DNA from: Planctomycetaceae bacterium
Lineage (GTDB): Bacteria > Planctomycetota > Planctomycetia > Pirellulales > Pirellulaceae
Direction: 5' to 3'
Assembly: GCA_020638995.1 (NCBI GenBank)
Contig: JACKHM010000005.1
Span: forward strand, 248,001-312,000
DNA: 64,000 bases
The position numbers and the translations under genes are program-made. This document shows, piece by piece, positions 19,453-28,700 of this stretch; positions within the stretch are counted from its first letter, which is position 1; the number at the start of each line of letters is the position of its first letter. The notes under the pieces were generated by a model. It was not told where the DNA came from, searched no databases, and saw nothing but the letters and a program-made list of their open reading frames with translations.

Positions 19453-20400
19453 ATGATGATGATATGGTTCAGTTACGCCAGCCCGTTCGTGATGGTCGTC
19501 GCTGTGTGGATAGCGTATCGTATCGGAAAGCGTTCGCGAGACTTGCTGGAGAAGGAGCAGGCTGCTGGTGACCTGGGCCACGCGAAAGTTGTTGTCCAGG
19601 ACCTGGAACAGATTTCACAGCAAGTGCGACGAAGTTTAGTAAGCCACCATGCCAGCATCGTGCAGTTTAAGGAGCGAATCAGCAAACTGACGGAAGGTGG
19701 TGATGCGGAGGCTTTAGAGCAACTATCGCGCGAGGCGGAGCAGATCCTGCAGCCGACAATACAGCTTGCGAGTCAGATCGCCCGTGCGTACGACGAAATA
19801 CGACAGCAGACGGATCAACTCAGCTCTGCCGATCAACTGCGAACTGACCCGCTGACGGGGCTGAGCAGCCGGCGTGCGATGGAAGACATCTTGAAGATGC
19901 TCATCGCAATGAAGTCGCGTTACGATACGCACTTTGCGATCGCATTGGTCGACATCGATGGTTTTCAAAAGATCAACGACCAATACGGACATGTCCGGGG
20001 TGATGAGATGCTGCGGTCATTTGCGGCATCGTTGGACAACGCCGTGCGTGAGACGGATGTGGTTGTTCGGTTCGGCGGCGAAGAGTTCGTTGTCATCATG
20101 CCGGAGACTGATTTGTCCGGAGCTGGGGTCTTCGGTCAGCGATTGCGGAAAATCGCTCAGGATCAACTGGACTTGGCAATTAGCGTCGGGGTCGCCGAAG
20201 CTCGTGATGGAGACACACTGAAATCGCTTCTTTCTCGTACGGATAGCGCCTTATACAGCGCCAAAGCTGGGGGCGGAGACGCGGTGTTTCAGCACACGGG
20301 ACGCCACATCGAGTTGGCTCGCCCGATCAAGTCGGCCGCATTGCCAGCCGACGACCCCAACAACCCTATCGACCTCACCGCGAATATGGCGAACGCCTAG
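19453..20400 (+). CDS. Membrane-anchored GGDEF diguanylate cyclase (paralogue)
   Basis: The 315-residue product has an N-terminal membrane helix (WFSYASPFVMVVAVWIAYRI), a coiled-coil linker that includes a QLASQIARAYDEIRQQ stretch closely matching the 12,093 gene, and a GGDEF domain from DPLTGLSSRRAME. The active site reads RFGGEEF and the inhibitory site RETD lies five residues before it, so it should make cyclic di-GMP with product inhibition. No sensor domain is visible; signals may come through the membrane segment or coiled coil. It converges with the TPR gene, the stops being 6 bp apart with no terminator between. Confidence 0.93.
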   Translation: MMMIWFSYASPFVMVVAVWIAYRIGKRSRDLLEKEQAAGDLGHAKVVVQDLEQISQQVRRSLVSHHASIVQFKERISKLTEGGDAEALEQLSREAEQILQPTIQLASQIARAYDEIRQQTDQLSSADQLRTDPLTGLSSRRAMEDILKMLIAMKSRYDTHFAIALVDIDGFQKINDQYGHVRGDEMLRSFAASLDNAVRETDVVVRFGGEEFVVIMPETDLSGAGVFGQRLRKIAQDQLDLAISVGVAEARDGDTLKSLLSRTDSALYSAKAGGGDAVFQHTGRHIELARPIKSAALPADDPNNPIDLTANMANA

Positions 20401-20406
20401 ATTGGC

Positions 20407-21333
20407 CTAAAAAAGCTGATCGTTCGGTTCATACCCAAGGTTGTAGACACGCTCACGATCGACTTTCGCCTTATCGATCATTTTGAGCCGATCGTAAACG
20501 AGGGATCGGTGGTAGAGCATCACCGCGAGTGCCTGTTGGTAAGATTCTCGTTCCCACTCGACCTGAAAGCTTTTCACGCCGGTTAGATATTGAGTGTCCT
20601 GGTACGCAACCAGACGCTCCCATTGTTCGACAGCCTTTTCAACGTCTTCCTTCGCGGATTTAGAGTCGCCGAGTCGATACTTCAGGTAACCACGAGTATC
20701 CAACATAGCTGGGTTATCACCGGCAAGGCGCAATGCTTCGTCGATATCCTTTAACGCTTCATCGAGTTCCGTGTTACCTATCGCCTGAGCGTACGCCAAA
20801 GAGTTGAGAGCGTGAGGGATGCTTCCGATCCACTCTTCTTGCGCCAATCGCTTAATTTCCTTGCAGACATTGATCGCTTCTTCATGCCTTCCGAGATGGT
20901 GAAATGCTTGGCTCTCAAGCCCCAAGGCGTCGGGTGACTTCGGCGACAGCTTGACTAATTCTTGCGCGTCAGCAAGTGCTTGCTCGTACTGTCCAGCTTT
21001 AAAATAGAACTGAATTCGCTGCTCATAGATGCTAGGCCTGTCGGGAAACTCCTTCGCCGCGATTTCCAAGGTTGAGATTGCGCCAGGTAGATCGCCTTCG
21101 AGCCACTTGGCCTGAGCCGCGGCGATCTGCCATCGTGCTTTTTCCGATGGCAACCAATAGATGATCAGCGGGACGGCGGCCGCAGCGACGAAGAGCAGAG
21201 CCAAACCCGCTCGCTGAATGGGGCCCCGCTGCTGAGAGTGTGCGGATTTGGACAATTCAGCTTCAAAAATGCCCTCTTTATCGGGGGCGGGCATGGTCGG
21301 CTGACCGGAGTCTAACGATGAGGGCGAATTCAT
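20407..21333 (-). CDS. Membrane-anchored TPR protein
   Basis: The 308-residue product has a cytoplasmic-type N-terminus of about 40 residues and one membrane helix at about 41-60 (RAGLALLFVAAAAVPLIIYW). Several tetratricopeptide repeats follow, recognisable from A-x8-G-x2-x2-A spacing in WLEGDLPGAISTLEIAAKEF and in FKAGQYEQALADAQELVKL. TPR domains bind other proteins, so this is probably a scaffold facing the outside of the membrane. No catalytic domain is seen. The start lies in the 162-bp divergent gap with the 21,496 gene. Confidence 0.88.
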   Translation of the reverse strand: MNSPSSLDSGQPTMPAPDKEGIFEAELSKSAHSQQRGPIQRAGLALLFVAAAAVPLIIYWLPSEKARWQIAAAQAKWLEGDLPGAISTLEIAAKEFPDRPSIYEQRIQFYFKAGQYEQALADAQELVKLSPKSPDALGLESQAFHHLGRHEEAINVCKEIKRLAQEEWIGSIPHALNSLAYAQAIGNTELDEALKDIDEALRLAGDNPAMLDTRGYLKYRLGDSKSAKEDVEKAVEQWERLVAYQDTQYLTGVKSFQVEWERESYQQALAVMLYHRSLVYDRLKMIDKAKVDRERVYNLGYEPNDQLF

Positions 21334-21495
21334 GATGTTGTCGCAAAACTCAAAAAAGACGGTTTATCAAGTCCCTCCAAACGGGAGCCTCTCGAAACCT
21401 GCGATTCCCGCTGTTACCTAGCGTCTGTGAACTGTATCATATCCCGGATTGGAAATAGTCACCCCATCCGAACTCGAAGCAAAAAGGAGTCCGTG

Positions 21496-21825
21496 ATGCC
21501 ACTGTTCGAGGTAGAAACGAACGCGCACATCATTATCACCTGGGCCGCCGACGAAGACGCCGCATCTGCCGTCGTCAATGAGGCCTATCCAAACGACACG
21601 GTCACGCGGCTGACAAAGCGGCCTCGCGATACGTGGGTCATTTCCAAGGGCGCCCTTGGATTGACTGATAGCACGACCACCGATCCATGTTGTGTGGCTC
21701 GCGATTGCTTGTCCAAGTCCGCAGGGGACAAGGTCCACGCTATCCGTCTATACATGCATGAAACCGGCACCGACCTGGAACACGCTCGCAAGGTCATCGA
21801 ATCGAACGTCGTAATGGGTTGGTAG
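21496..21825 (+). CDS. Small conserved-looking hypothetical protein
   Basis: AAAAAGGAGT lies just before the ATG at 21,496 and decides this start over an in-frame ATG 69 bp upstream. The 109-residue product (MPLFEVETNAHIIITWAADE) is soluble with alternating strands and helices. It has one Asp-Pro-Cys-Cys segment (TTDPCCVARDCL) and a C-terminal helix (TDLEHARKVIESNVVMGW). No family is recognised. The balanced composition and ribosome-binding site support a real gene. Confidence 0.7.
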   Translation: MPLFEVETNAHIIITWAADEDAASAVVNEAYPNDTVTRLTKRPRDTWVISKGALGLTDSTTTDPCCVARDCLSKSAGDKVHAIRLYMHETGTDLEHARKVIESNVVMGW

Positions 21826-21907
21826 CATATATCTTACGAGTTTGTGTGATCACAAGGCTCGCTCGTGTTCGATGACTCTATAGAGAGATGTTGTACAGGA
21901 GCGAGCA

Positions 21908-22129
21908 ATGATCAGACTCGACGATTCCCACACTCAAGTTGCGTCCGTCTTCAATCTTGGCGTGATCCGTAATTTTCGAGTGCAGGTGCGCGAAAGCGGC
22001 ACTCACCGCTGGCGAATGCATGCTACGTTCCGACGTCGCAGCGAAGCTGAATCTTGCATCGCGGACCTTCGGCAGAGCGGTATTTCGGCTCGCCTTGTCG
22101 ATTGCGATCGCTGTCCTACGGCAAATTGA
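21908..22129 (+). CDS. Small basic hypothetical protein, possibly a SPOR-like fold
   Basis: The 73-residue frame follows CAGGAGCGAGCA, which contains a good Shine-Dalgarno. The middle and C-terminus (WRMHATFRRRSEAESCIADL, then SGISARLVDCDRC) have the strand-helix-strand order in which small SPOR or ferredoxin-like domains compare sequence positions. That similarity is by eye only. It has no signal peptide. Real gene likely, function unknown. Confidence 0.55.
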   Translation: MIRLDDSHTQVASVFNLGVIRNFRVQVRESGTHRWRMHATFRRRSEAESCIADLRQSGISARLVDCDRCPTAN

Positions 22130-22156
22130 AGTCGCTTGGCGTCTGTGCAGACAGTT

Positions 22157-22193
22157 GGCCCTCTCGAGCGGACGGCTCGTTCGTCCAAGGGCC
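22157..22193 (+). other. Strong hairpin without a T-run
   Basis: GGCCCT and AGGGCC enclose an inner CGAGC/GCTCG stem in the leader between the small protein and the isomerase gene. With no following T-run it may be an RNA structure, a Rho-dependent site or a protein-binding palindrome. Confidence 0.35.
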
Positions 22194-22338
22194 ACGGCTT
22201 CGGTAAGGTGGTAACTTCCGGACGCAAATGCTGTACGCACGGGTTTCCTTGTGTATTCTGATAGGCTATTGCGGCAAGTGCGGGACTCTACTCGCATCTG
22301 GCGAAGCATCGTTGAATTACTTCAAAGGCTATGTACGC

Positions 22339-23622
22339 ATGACCCAAGAGCTACGCACTCGAATCTTCGAGCAACTCGACGCCCTCGTACTGATCGATCC
22401 TCACACGCATATTGACGCTCTGAATCCGGCGTCCCGGACGCTCGCCGACATTTTGGGCTACCACTATTACACGGAACTTTCGCATTCGGCTGGTATGCCC
22501 AAAGAGCAAATTGAAGAGCCAGGGATTGCTCCCAAAGAAAAGTGTCGGCGGTTGTTCGAGAATCTAGGACCCATCGATAACACGATTCAATACAGTTGGT
22601 TTATCGAGATGGCGCAGAAGTTCTTCGATTTCGACGGCGATCGGGTCGACGCTACGAATTGGGAGTCGCTGTACGACGTTGCCGAAGAAAAGATGTCCTC
22701 AGCAGAATGGGCCGAACAAGTCCTCGATATCAGCAAGCTTGAAGCCGTCTTCCTGACGAACAACTTCGACGACCCGCTCGATGGGTTTGACACCACCAAA
22801 TACATTCCCTGCCTGCGGACTGACGATTTGGTCTTCCATCTCACGAAACGCGAGGTTCAAGATCGACTCCAGCACGTGGCTGGCCAAGCGGTGAGCGATG
22901 TTGCTTCGCTGCGCACTGCGATTGGCGGGATATTCGAACATTTCAAGTCAAAGAACGCTCGCGCGTGTGCGATCTCGTTGCCTCCCGATTTTGCCCCGGC
23001 TCGCATTTCTGAAGGTCGAGCCGCGACGGCTATCGACGCGGTATTGAGAAACAAACTAGAGGCCAGTGAAGCCGATCAGCGGGCAGCGTCGAATTTCGTG
23101 TTTTGGACGCTTGCCGAGTTTTGCTCGGAGATGGGGCTGCCGTTTGATCTGATGATTGGAGTGAATCGCGGCGTTTACAAGGAAGGTGTGTTCCAAGGTC
23201 AGGACCTGTACGATAGCCGCCTTTCCATGATTCAGTACAAGGAATTGTTTAACGCCTTTCCGCAGGTGACGTTTCCGATCTCGGTTTTGGCCAGCGTCAC
23301 CAACCAGGAACTGACCAGCTATGCTTGGATTTTTCCCAATGTTGTCACCAACGGCCACTGGTGGTATTCCAATACACCAACTTTTATCGAGCACGATGCC
23401 GCGGCGCGCTTGGAGGCCGTTCCGCGGACCAAGCAGATTGGCTACTACAGCGATATGTACAAGCTGGAGTTCGCCTTGCCTAAGTTTGCGATGTACAAGC
23501 GAATCCTCGCGAAAATCCTCGCGCAACGGTTTGTTGTCGACCGAGGCTGGAGCGAGGAGCAGGCCATCAATTTTGGCGAACAAGTGCTTCGCGGGAACGT
23601 CGAGACCGTGTTTGGCTTCTAA
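22339..23622 (+). CDS. Uronate isomerase-like amidohydrolase-fold enzyme
   Basis: The chosen ATG at 22,339 gives MTQELRTRIFEQLDALVLID; the open frame extends 37 codons upstream with poor composition. The metal-binding signature DPHTHID at residues 20-26 and the motifs NNFDDPLDG and NGHWWYSN match the uronate isomerase (UxaC) group of the amidohydrolase superfamily, which interconverts hexuronates and ketohexuronates. At 427 residues it is a little shorter than typical UxaC. No other uronate catabolism gene is next to it, so the substrate is uncertain. Palindromic repeats follow the stop. Confidence 0.8.
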   Translation: MTQELRTRIFEQLDALVLIDPHTHIDALNPASRTLADILGYHYYTELSHSAGMPKEQIEEPGIAPKEKCRRLFENLGPIDNTIQYSWFIEMAQKFFDFDGDRVDATNWESLYDVAEEKMSSAEWAEQVLDISKLEAVFLTNNFDDPLDGFDTTKYIPCLRTDDLVFHLTKREVQDRLQHVAGQAVSDVASLRTAIGGIFEHFKSKNARACAISLPPDFAPARISEGRAATAIDAVLRNKLEASEADQRAASNFVFWTLAEFCSEMGLPFDLMIGVNRGVYKEGVFQGQDLYDSRLSMIQYKELFNAFPQVTFPISVLASVTNQELTSYAWIFPNVVTNGHWWYSNTPTFIEHDAAARLEAVPRTKQIGYYSDMYKLEFALPKFAMYKRILAKILAQRFVVDRGWSEEQAINFGEQVLRGNVETVFGF

Positions 23623-23720
23623 TGTGGCCGTCACTTTCCAAGTGACGGGCCCGTATTTGGGGCCATCACTTTCCAAGTGACTGGGCCCCATTTTCTTCGG
23701 TCACCTTCCAAGTGACCGAC
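23622..23720. repeat. Three palindromic repeats of the TCACTTTCCAAGTGA family
   Basis: Three hairpins stand in a row: CGTCACTTTCCAAGTGACG at 23,629-23,647, TCACTTTCCAAGTGA at 23,666-23,680, and GGTCACCTTCCAAGTGACC at 23,699-23,717. GGGCCC-type spacers separate them. A fourth, degenerate copy lies near 25,605. Repeats between genes and compensating base changes in the stems (CACTT/AAGTG versus CACCT/AAGTG with outer changes) suggest a REP-like family. They may also end the isomerase transcript. Confidence 0.75.
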
Positions 23721-23886
23721 GCTCATCGCTCGCCGATTGCGGCTATTTGCCTCGCGAGCTGAAACTCCTCGTTCCACAAAGTTTTTCAAAAATTATGCGA
23801 ACCAATTGGACGATGAGACGTCTGAGTCTGCATACCACCGGGGGTTCATGCTGTCGTCGCTGACGGGGCTGGTTCCCCGAAAGCGT

Positions 23887-23915
23887 TTGCTATCAAAGGA
23901 CTTCGGTGGTATAGT
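23887..23915 (+). promoter_or_regulatory. Sigma-70-like promoter
   Basis: TTGCTA and TATAGT are separated by exactly 17 bases, about 95 bp before the ATG at 24,011. This leaves a leader that includes a T-rich tract and the strong GGGAGGA ribosome-binding site of the small gene. Confidence 0.5.
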
Positions 23916-24010
23916 TTGGCTTACGACTGAAGCGGCTTGTGGCTGTTTCGAGGGTCGTTTTCTTTTTTGTGTTCTCTCTCATTGCGCGGACAAGCGCCGG
24001 GAGGATTGAG

Positions 24011-24298
24011 ATGCGTAGTTTAATCAATGCCATTAATAGCGTCGTCATCAACGGTCAAGTCGATCGTACGAACGTGGTCGGCATCGGTTCGCTGCGCGGA
24101 CTCGATCTCCTACTTAGTTCGTGCGTCTACTCAGGGCGAGCGCTTCATGCGGCGTATTTGTCCGGCTTGAAATCCATAAAGCCGGCGCATCAACGCCAGC
24201 ACATGGCTGAACAGAGAATGTTTGCCATGGCTGAAGCGCCATGTTGGCATCCGGCGGCGTACTTTACCGGCCCGCCGGCTTTCTCGCGTACCACATGA
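24011..24298 (+). CDS. Small hypothetical protein upstream of the sigma factor
   Basis: GGGAGGATTGAG directly before the ATG at 24,011 is one of the strongest ribosome-binding sites in the window and picks this start within a longer frame. The 95-residue product begins MRSLINAINSVVINGQVDRT, has a mildly hydrophobic middle and a proline-rich end that looks less conserved. No family is recognised. It precedes the ECF sigma gene by 182 bp in the same direction, so co-expression is possible. It shows no anti-sigma features such as a zinc-binding helix. Confidence 0.5.
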   Translation: MRSLINAINSVVINGQVDRTNVVGIGSLRGLDLLLSSCVYSGRALHAAYLSGLKSIKPAHQRQHMAEQRMFAMAEAPCWHPAAYFTGPPAFSRTT

Positions 24299-24480
24299 AC
24301 TAAATCGCTTCACGGCAACTAGTTCTGCACTCGCGAAAGCCAGGTCGGATGCCGACCGAGCGGCTCGATAGCTCCGTGTCTATGCGTTAGACCGTCACTA
24401 TCTGCCTCTCGTCGACTTCGGTCCTTGGTGCTTTGAGCTCGTTGTCGTGCTCGCCACGCCCAGATTGAGAGAGAAGAATC

Positions 24481-25050
24481 ATGACTATTACGATTATCGA
24501 AACCGAAGGCCTACAAACTTCGCAGCTGGTCTTGGCTGCTCAGAGCGGCGACCGGCACGCGTTTGGTCAATTGTTCGAGCGATTCGAGCGAACGGTGTTT
24601 GCTATCTCGTTGCGTCGGCTGCGGGATTTTAACGAAGCTCAAGAGTTGACTCAGGACGTTTTTGTTCAAGCGATGTTAAAGCTGGATCAACTTCGGGAGC
24701 CGGAGCGGTTCGCCGGTTGGCTGCGATCGATCACGCATCGGATGGCGATCAATCGCATGGTCCGCAAGGGCCCGGCGGTTCCGACCGAACCGGAGACGAT
24801 GGAGGCGAACTGTGTTGAGCACGTAACGCCGCTGTCGACCGTCCTGCAAACCGAGCGACACTCGCAAGTTCGCGCGGGCTTGAGCCGGTTGCGCGAGCTT
24901 GATCGAGAGACGTTGGAGGCGTTCTATGTCAAAGGCCAGTCGTTGATCGAGATGAGCGACAAGTTTGACGCCCCACTGGGAACGATCAAGCGACGTCTGC
25001 ACGTTGCTCGCAAACGGCTTGCGAAGGAAGTCGAGCCGTTGGCCGTTTGA
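24481..25050 (+). CDS. ECF-type sigma-70 family RNA polymerase sigma factor
   Basis: The 189-residue product has sigma region 2 at about residues 22-95 (FGQLFERFERTVFAISLRRL, then ELTQDVFVQAML) and region 4 at about 125-180, with helix-turn-helix sequence PLGTIKRRLHVARKRL. Regions 1 and 3 are absent, as in extracytoplasmic-function sigma factors, which redirect RNA polymerase to specific promoters. No anti-sigma factor gene is adjacent, so how it is controlled is unknown. GAGAGAAGAATC precedes the ATG as ribosome-binding site. An intrinsic terminator follows. Confidence 0.92.
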   Translation: MTITIIETEGLQTSQLVLAAQSGDRHAFGQLFERFERTVFAISLRRLRDFNEAQELTQDVFVQAMLKLDQLREPERFAGWLRSITHRMAINRMVRKGPAVPTEPETMEANCVEHVTPLSTVLQTERHSQVRAGLSRLRELDRETLEAFYVKGQSLIEMSDKFDAPLGTIKRRLHVARKRLAKEVEPLAV

Positions 25051-25077
25051 TCCACCACAAGTGGAGGTTTTTCCAGT

Positions 25078-25120
25078 CCCTCAGTCGTTTTGGCAATGCC
25101 GAGCGGCTGAGGGCTTTTTT
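25078..25120 (+). terminator. Intrinsic terminator after the sigma factor gene
   Basis: CCCTCAG pairs with CTGAGGG around a 22-base loop and is followed by CTTTTTT. It lies 28 bp after the sigma factor stop codon. A second small hairpin with a T-run (CCAC/GTGG) sits directly before it. Confidence 0.7.
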
Positions 25121-25144
25121 CTGAGTGAGTCGTTACGCCCGGGA

Positions 25145-25549
25145 TCATTCTCTTGACTTCCAGGCTACGATGGCCAGCAAGGCCCACCCCACGATCATGC
25201 AGGTTCCGCCAATGGGAACGATCGCGCCTAGAACCTTGACCCCGGAAAGCACCAACGCGTATAAGCAGCCGCTAAAAATAACAGTGCCTGCGACAAAGAG
25301 ACGCGCGGACCACGCCGCGTAGTTGGCGTTCGCATTGCCAGCCAATCGGCCCAGAACGAGCAACGCCAGAGCGTGGTACATCTGATATCGTACGGCGGTC
25401 TCCCACGTTGTCATTCGCTTCAGTTCGTCGGCGGGTTCAAGACCCCATTGCTTAACGGCGCCTTCGAGCCAGTGGGCCCCGAAGGCGCCCAACACGACGG
25501 CTAAACCGGCCAAAACTGCGCCGACGACGAGAATGTTGCGATTACTCAT
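25145..25549 (-). CDS. DUF423 (YgdD/TMEM256-like) small membrane protein
   Basis: The 134-residue product has four hydrophobic helices, starts with a glycine-rich segment (LAGLAVVLGAFGAHWLEG) and contains the YQMYHALALL motif, which are the marks of the DUF423 family of inner-membrane proteins. The family is widespread but its biochemical role is not established. The length is normal. It converges with the sigma factor gene and shares the short gap holding the sigma terminator. Confidence 0.92.
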   Translation of the reverse strand: MSNRNILVVGAVLAGLAVVLGAFGAHWLEGAVKQWGLEPADELKRMTTWETAVRYQMYHALALLVLGRLAGNANANYAAWSARLFVAGTVIFSGCLYALVLSGVKVLGAIVPIGGTCMIVGWALLAIVAWKSRE

Positions 25550-25604
25550 CCGTCACCTTAAAAGCAAACTGATACATACGAAAACGCGACGCACGTGGGC
25601 TTGT

Positions 25605-25619
25605 CACCTGGAAAGTGAT
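25605..25619. repeat. Degenerate copy of the TCACTTTCCAAGTGA palindrome
   Basis: TCACCTGGAAAGTGA lies in the gap upstream of the DUF423 gene. It is the inverted, slightly changed form of the triple repeat at 23,622-23,720. Confidence 0.5.
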
Positions 25620-25644
25620 GGGCGGTCATGGCGGCTATCAACAT

Positions 25645-25674
25645 AAAAAAAGCCCGTTGGGTGAGCAACGGGCT
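25645..25674 (-). terminator. Intrinsic terminator of the secretin gene
   Basis: On the minus strand AGCCCGTTG, a six-base loop and CAACGGGCT are followed by a run of seven T. It lies 29 bp beyond the secretin stop codon. Confidence 0.9.
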
Positions 25675-25702
25675 GCGACGATCCGACGCTGGTTGTTTGT
25701 CG

Positions 25703-28700
25703 TTACGGTACGATCTCGATACCGAGTTTTTCTTCCTCTTCCTCTTGGATGATGATACGAGGTGTCACCATCAACATGAGGCTGGTTGTATCCCTACCAA
25801 TTCCAACATTCTTAAACAGCCGGTTAACGTAGGGGATCTTGTTCAGCATTGGTACACCTTGCTCTTTTCGCTCTTCAGAAAGCCGTTTGATACCACCTAG
25901 CAAGACGGTGCCGCCATCCGGAACACTCACCGTCGTCGAGACGGTCGTGAATGAGAATGTTGGCAATTGAACCGTTGTACCTTCCGTTGTGGTTTGGGCG
26001 TTGTCCGTCGTACCCGTCGGATCACCATTCGCATCAACAACATTCGAGCCCGTGTTTGTAGTGGTTGAACCTGTAAATGTGAACTCTTCGACTTGACCAA
26101 TCTGGCTGAAGAACGGGACGAGTGTCAAACGGACAAACCGGCGGTCAGAAGATACAACAGCCTGGACGCCGAGCGATGTTCCTTCACTGAGCACGACAAT
26201 CACAGGTTGATGTGCAGCCGCAAAGTCACCGACAACGGGAATCAAGCTCGTGACGAACGGTCTTTGAGACACGTCGCTCACCGACGCCTGCTGGCCGTTG
26301 AAAAGTGTGACTTTTGGGGCTTGCAGCACGTTGCTGCGATCGCTTCCGGTGGCTGCTTGAACCAGGAAGAACGCTTCGATATCGCTGAGGATAGCGAAGC
26401 CGAAGTTTGCGGCGTTCGCTGCGTTGTAGCCCCCGAACGCTGGTGCCGTGATGCCAAAGCTGTCTTGAGTGAACGAGAAGTCGAAGTCGGGAGTCGGGTT
26501 GCCATCCGCACCCAAACCGATGGAGACTGCCGGTCCCGAGTCGTCGGCGGGAAGCTGAGTTACGTTGTCGTCAACATCAAAGTCGAAGTCGACACCAATT
26601 CTTTCAAAGAAGTCGTCCCGTAATGTGATGAATCGGACTTCGATTGTCACTTGCAAGTCTTGCAGACGGCGAAGTTGCTCCAGAAGATCTGCGATTTGTT
26701 CGTGAACATCCTGCGTCTGGCTGATGACCAAGCTCAAGTTTGTGGGGAACGGTTCGATGGCACCTGGTCCACCCACTTCGTCCCAGGTATCGGGCTTAAT
26801 GGTCGAAGTTATCAGCTGAATTAACGTGTCGAAGTCGGCCAGCGCTGCACCGCCCATACTTCCCGCACCGTAACCCAGCGCTTGCGATGGACGCGATCTG
26901 CTGCCTTGTGGCAAGCCGCCGTAGGAACTCATCTGAGCGAGCGCAGATGCACTCGTCTGTCCACCGCCATTGAGATCATTTGCGGCCACCGTGAGTGGTG
27001 CCATCGATACTGGTTGAATCGCCCCGCCATATCCGAGCGCGTTGTGTGCTTCTCGGATAGCGGATGGAAGCCCTACGTTGTAACCTGGGATGAAGTTCGG
27101 GATGGGAATGACCAGGTCCGCGACGTTGTAAACTTGCGGCTTGACGTTAGAGTCCCGCAGTTGCTCGCTCGTGATGCGCAAGACTTCGTTCTGAATGACA
27201 TAACTCAAACGCAGCGGTTCGAGAATCAAGTTCAAGGCACTTTGCAATGAGATGGCCTGAGTCAATGTGATATTTACAGGCGTATCGCTTGTCACTCCTT
27301 CTGCGGCGAGTCCCTGTGGATCGGCATAGATGTTGACACCGGAAAGGCTTGCAAGCGTGTCGAGAACTTCCTTGAGTGGTCTGTTATTGAAGTTCACATC
27401 GACCGGCTTCTTGAGAGTGTTCTGTATCTCCATTTCAACGGGCGAGAGATGGCGTTTCTGCATTTCGAGCCGTTCAAGCCGCGTTTTCGACAACTCATCC
27501 CAGCGCGTCTTGTCGCCAAAATCTAACGGTTTCTCGTCATTGACATTTGCAATGGAGGCGGCGTCGACACCTTGCATATTGCGGACAAAACCATCTTCCT
27601 TCTCGTCCGCAATCCATTGATTTCGCTCTATTCTCCGAGCGATCTTGCTCTTGATTGTGACCAGCCTTGTCACTGGTGATTCGGGATCCAGTTCCCGGAT
27701 CTGGCGAGCGATGACTTCCGCTTCGGCGTGACGTTCTTCGTCGAGCAGGTCGTTGAATTGATCGACGAGCTGAGCAACCTTCTGTTGAACTTCAATCTTC
27801 TCGGATCGGTCGCGATCAATCGAATCGACGACTTCGCGATTCCGCTCTTTCAGGGCGATATCGCCCTCGTTCTGGCGGATATAGCTCTCGATACTTGCAA
27901 CCTCTTGATCAACGATCGTCAAAAGTTGACGTCGCGCTCCAGGATCAACTTCGGCTTGCGAGACGCGTTCGCGAAGTTGGGTAACGCGTTGCAAGGCGCC
28001 CCGAGGGTCCGTGCGAACCATCTTCTCGGCCTCTTTGGTCTCGTTCGAGATCTCACGGAACAACTGTTGCCGCAGCAGCTCTTGTTGAGCGTCAACCTCC
28101 TCGAGCGGTGAGGGCTCACGAAGCGGACGATTTCCTGCCGCATTGAGCAGGCTGAGCTTATCCTTTAACTCCTGCCGGGTGAGAGGGTCGAGCTCTTGCT
28201 GGTATTGCCAGGCTTCACGGAACAACTGCAACGCAGTCTCGCGATCTTGAGCTTCTAGTGCTCGCAGTCCGTCACGATAGATCTGGACACCCGCGGAGTC
28301 CTCCGTTGAAGATCGATTTGCCGGCGTTGGAATTTCGGCTTGAGCATAACGATTACGTGTATCGTCCGACTCGGGGTTATAGACTCCCGTACTGATTGGG
28401 GAGCGGCCTCCCACCGCACCTCCGTTGGCAACAGCGGGCATGGCCTCGAAGTTGCCAGCAGGCATAACGCCCGAGTTGCCCCGACGATTCATTTGACTTT
28501 GAATCTGAAGCAGCAACTCCCAAGGACGTGTTTCTCCCTGCGAGAATTCATGATCGGGAACTCGGATGGCCTGAGCTTGCTGAGCGAAATCGTTAGCCGC
28601 ACGCAAATCACCACGACCCATCGCGGCTTGGGCTTGAGCGACCAAACGGAGGGCAGCCATCTTTTGAGGCGAACTGGGATTGCCGTATCGAGGATCGTTG

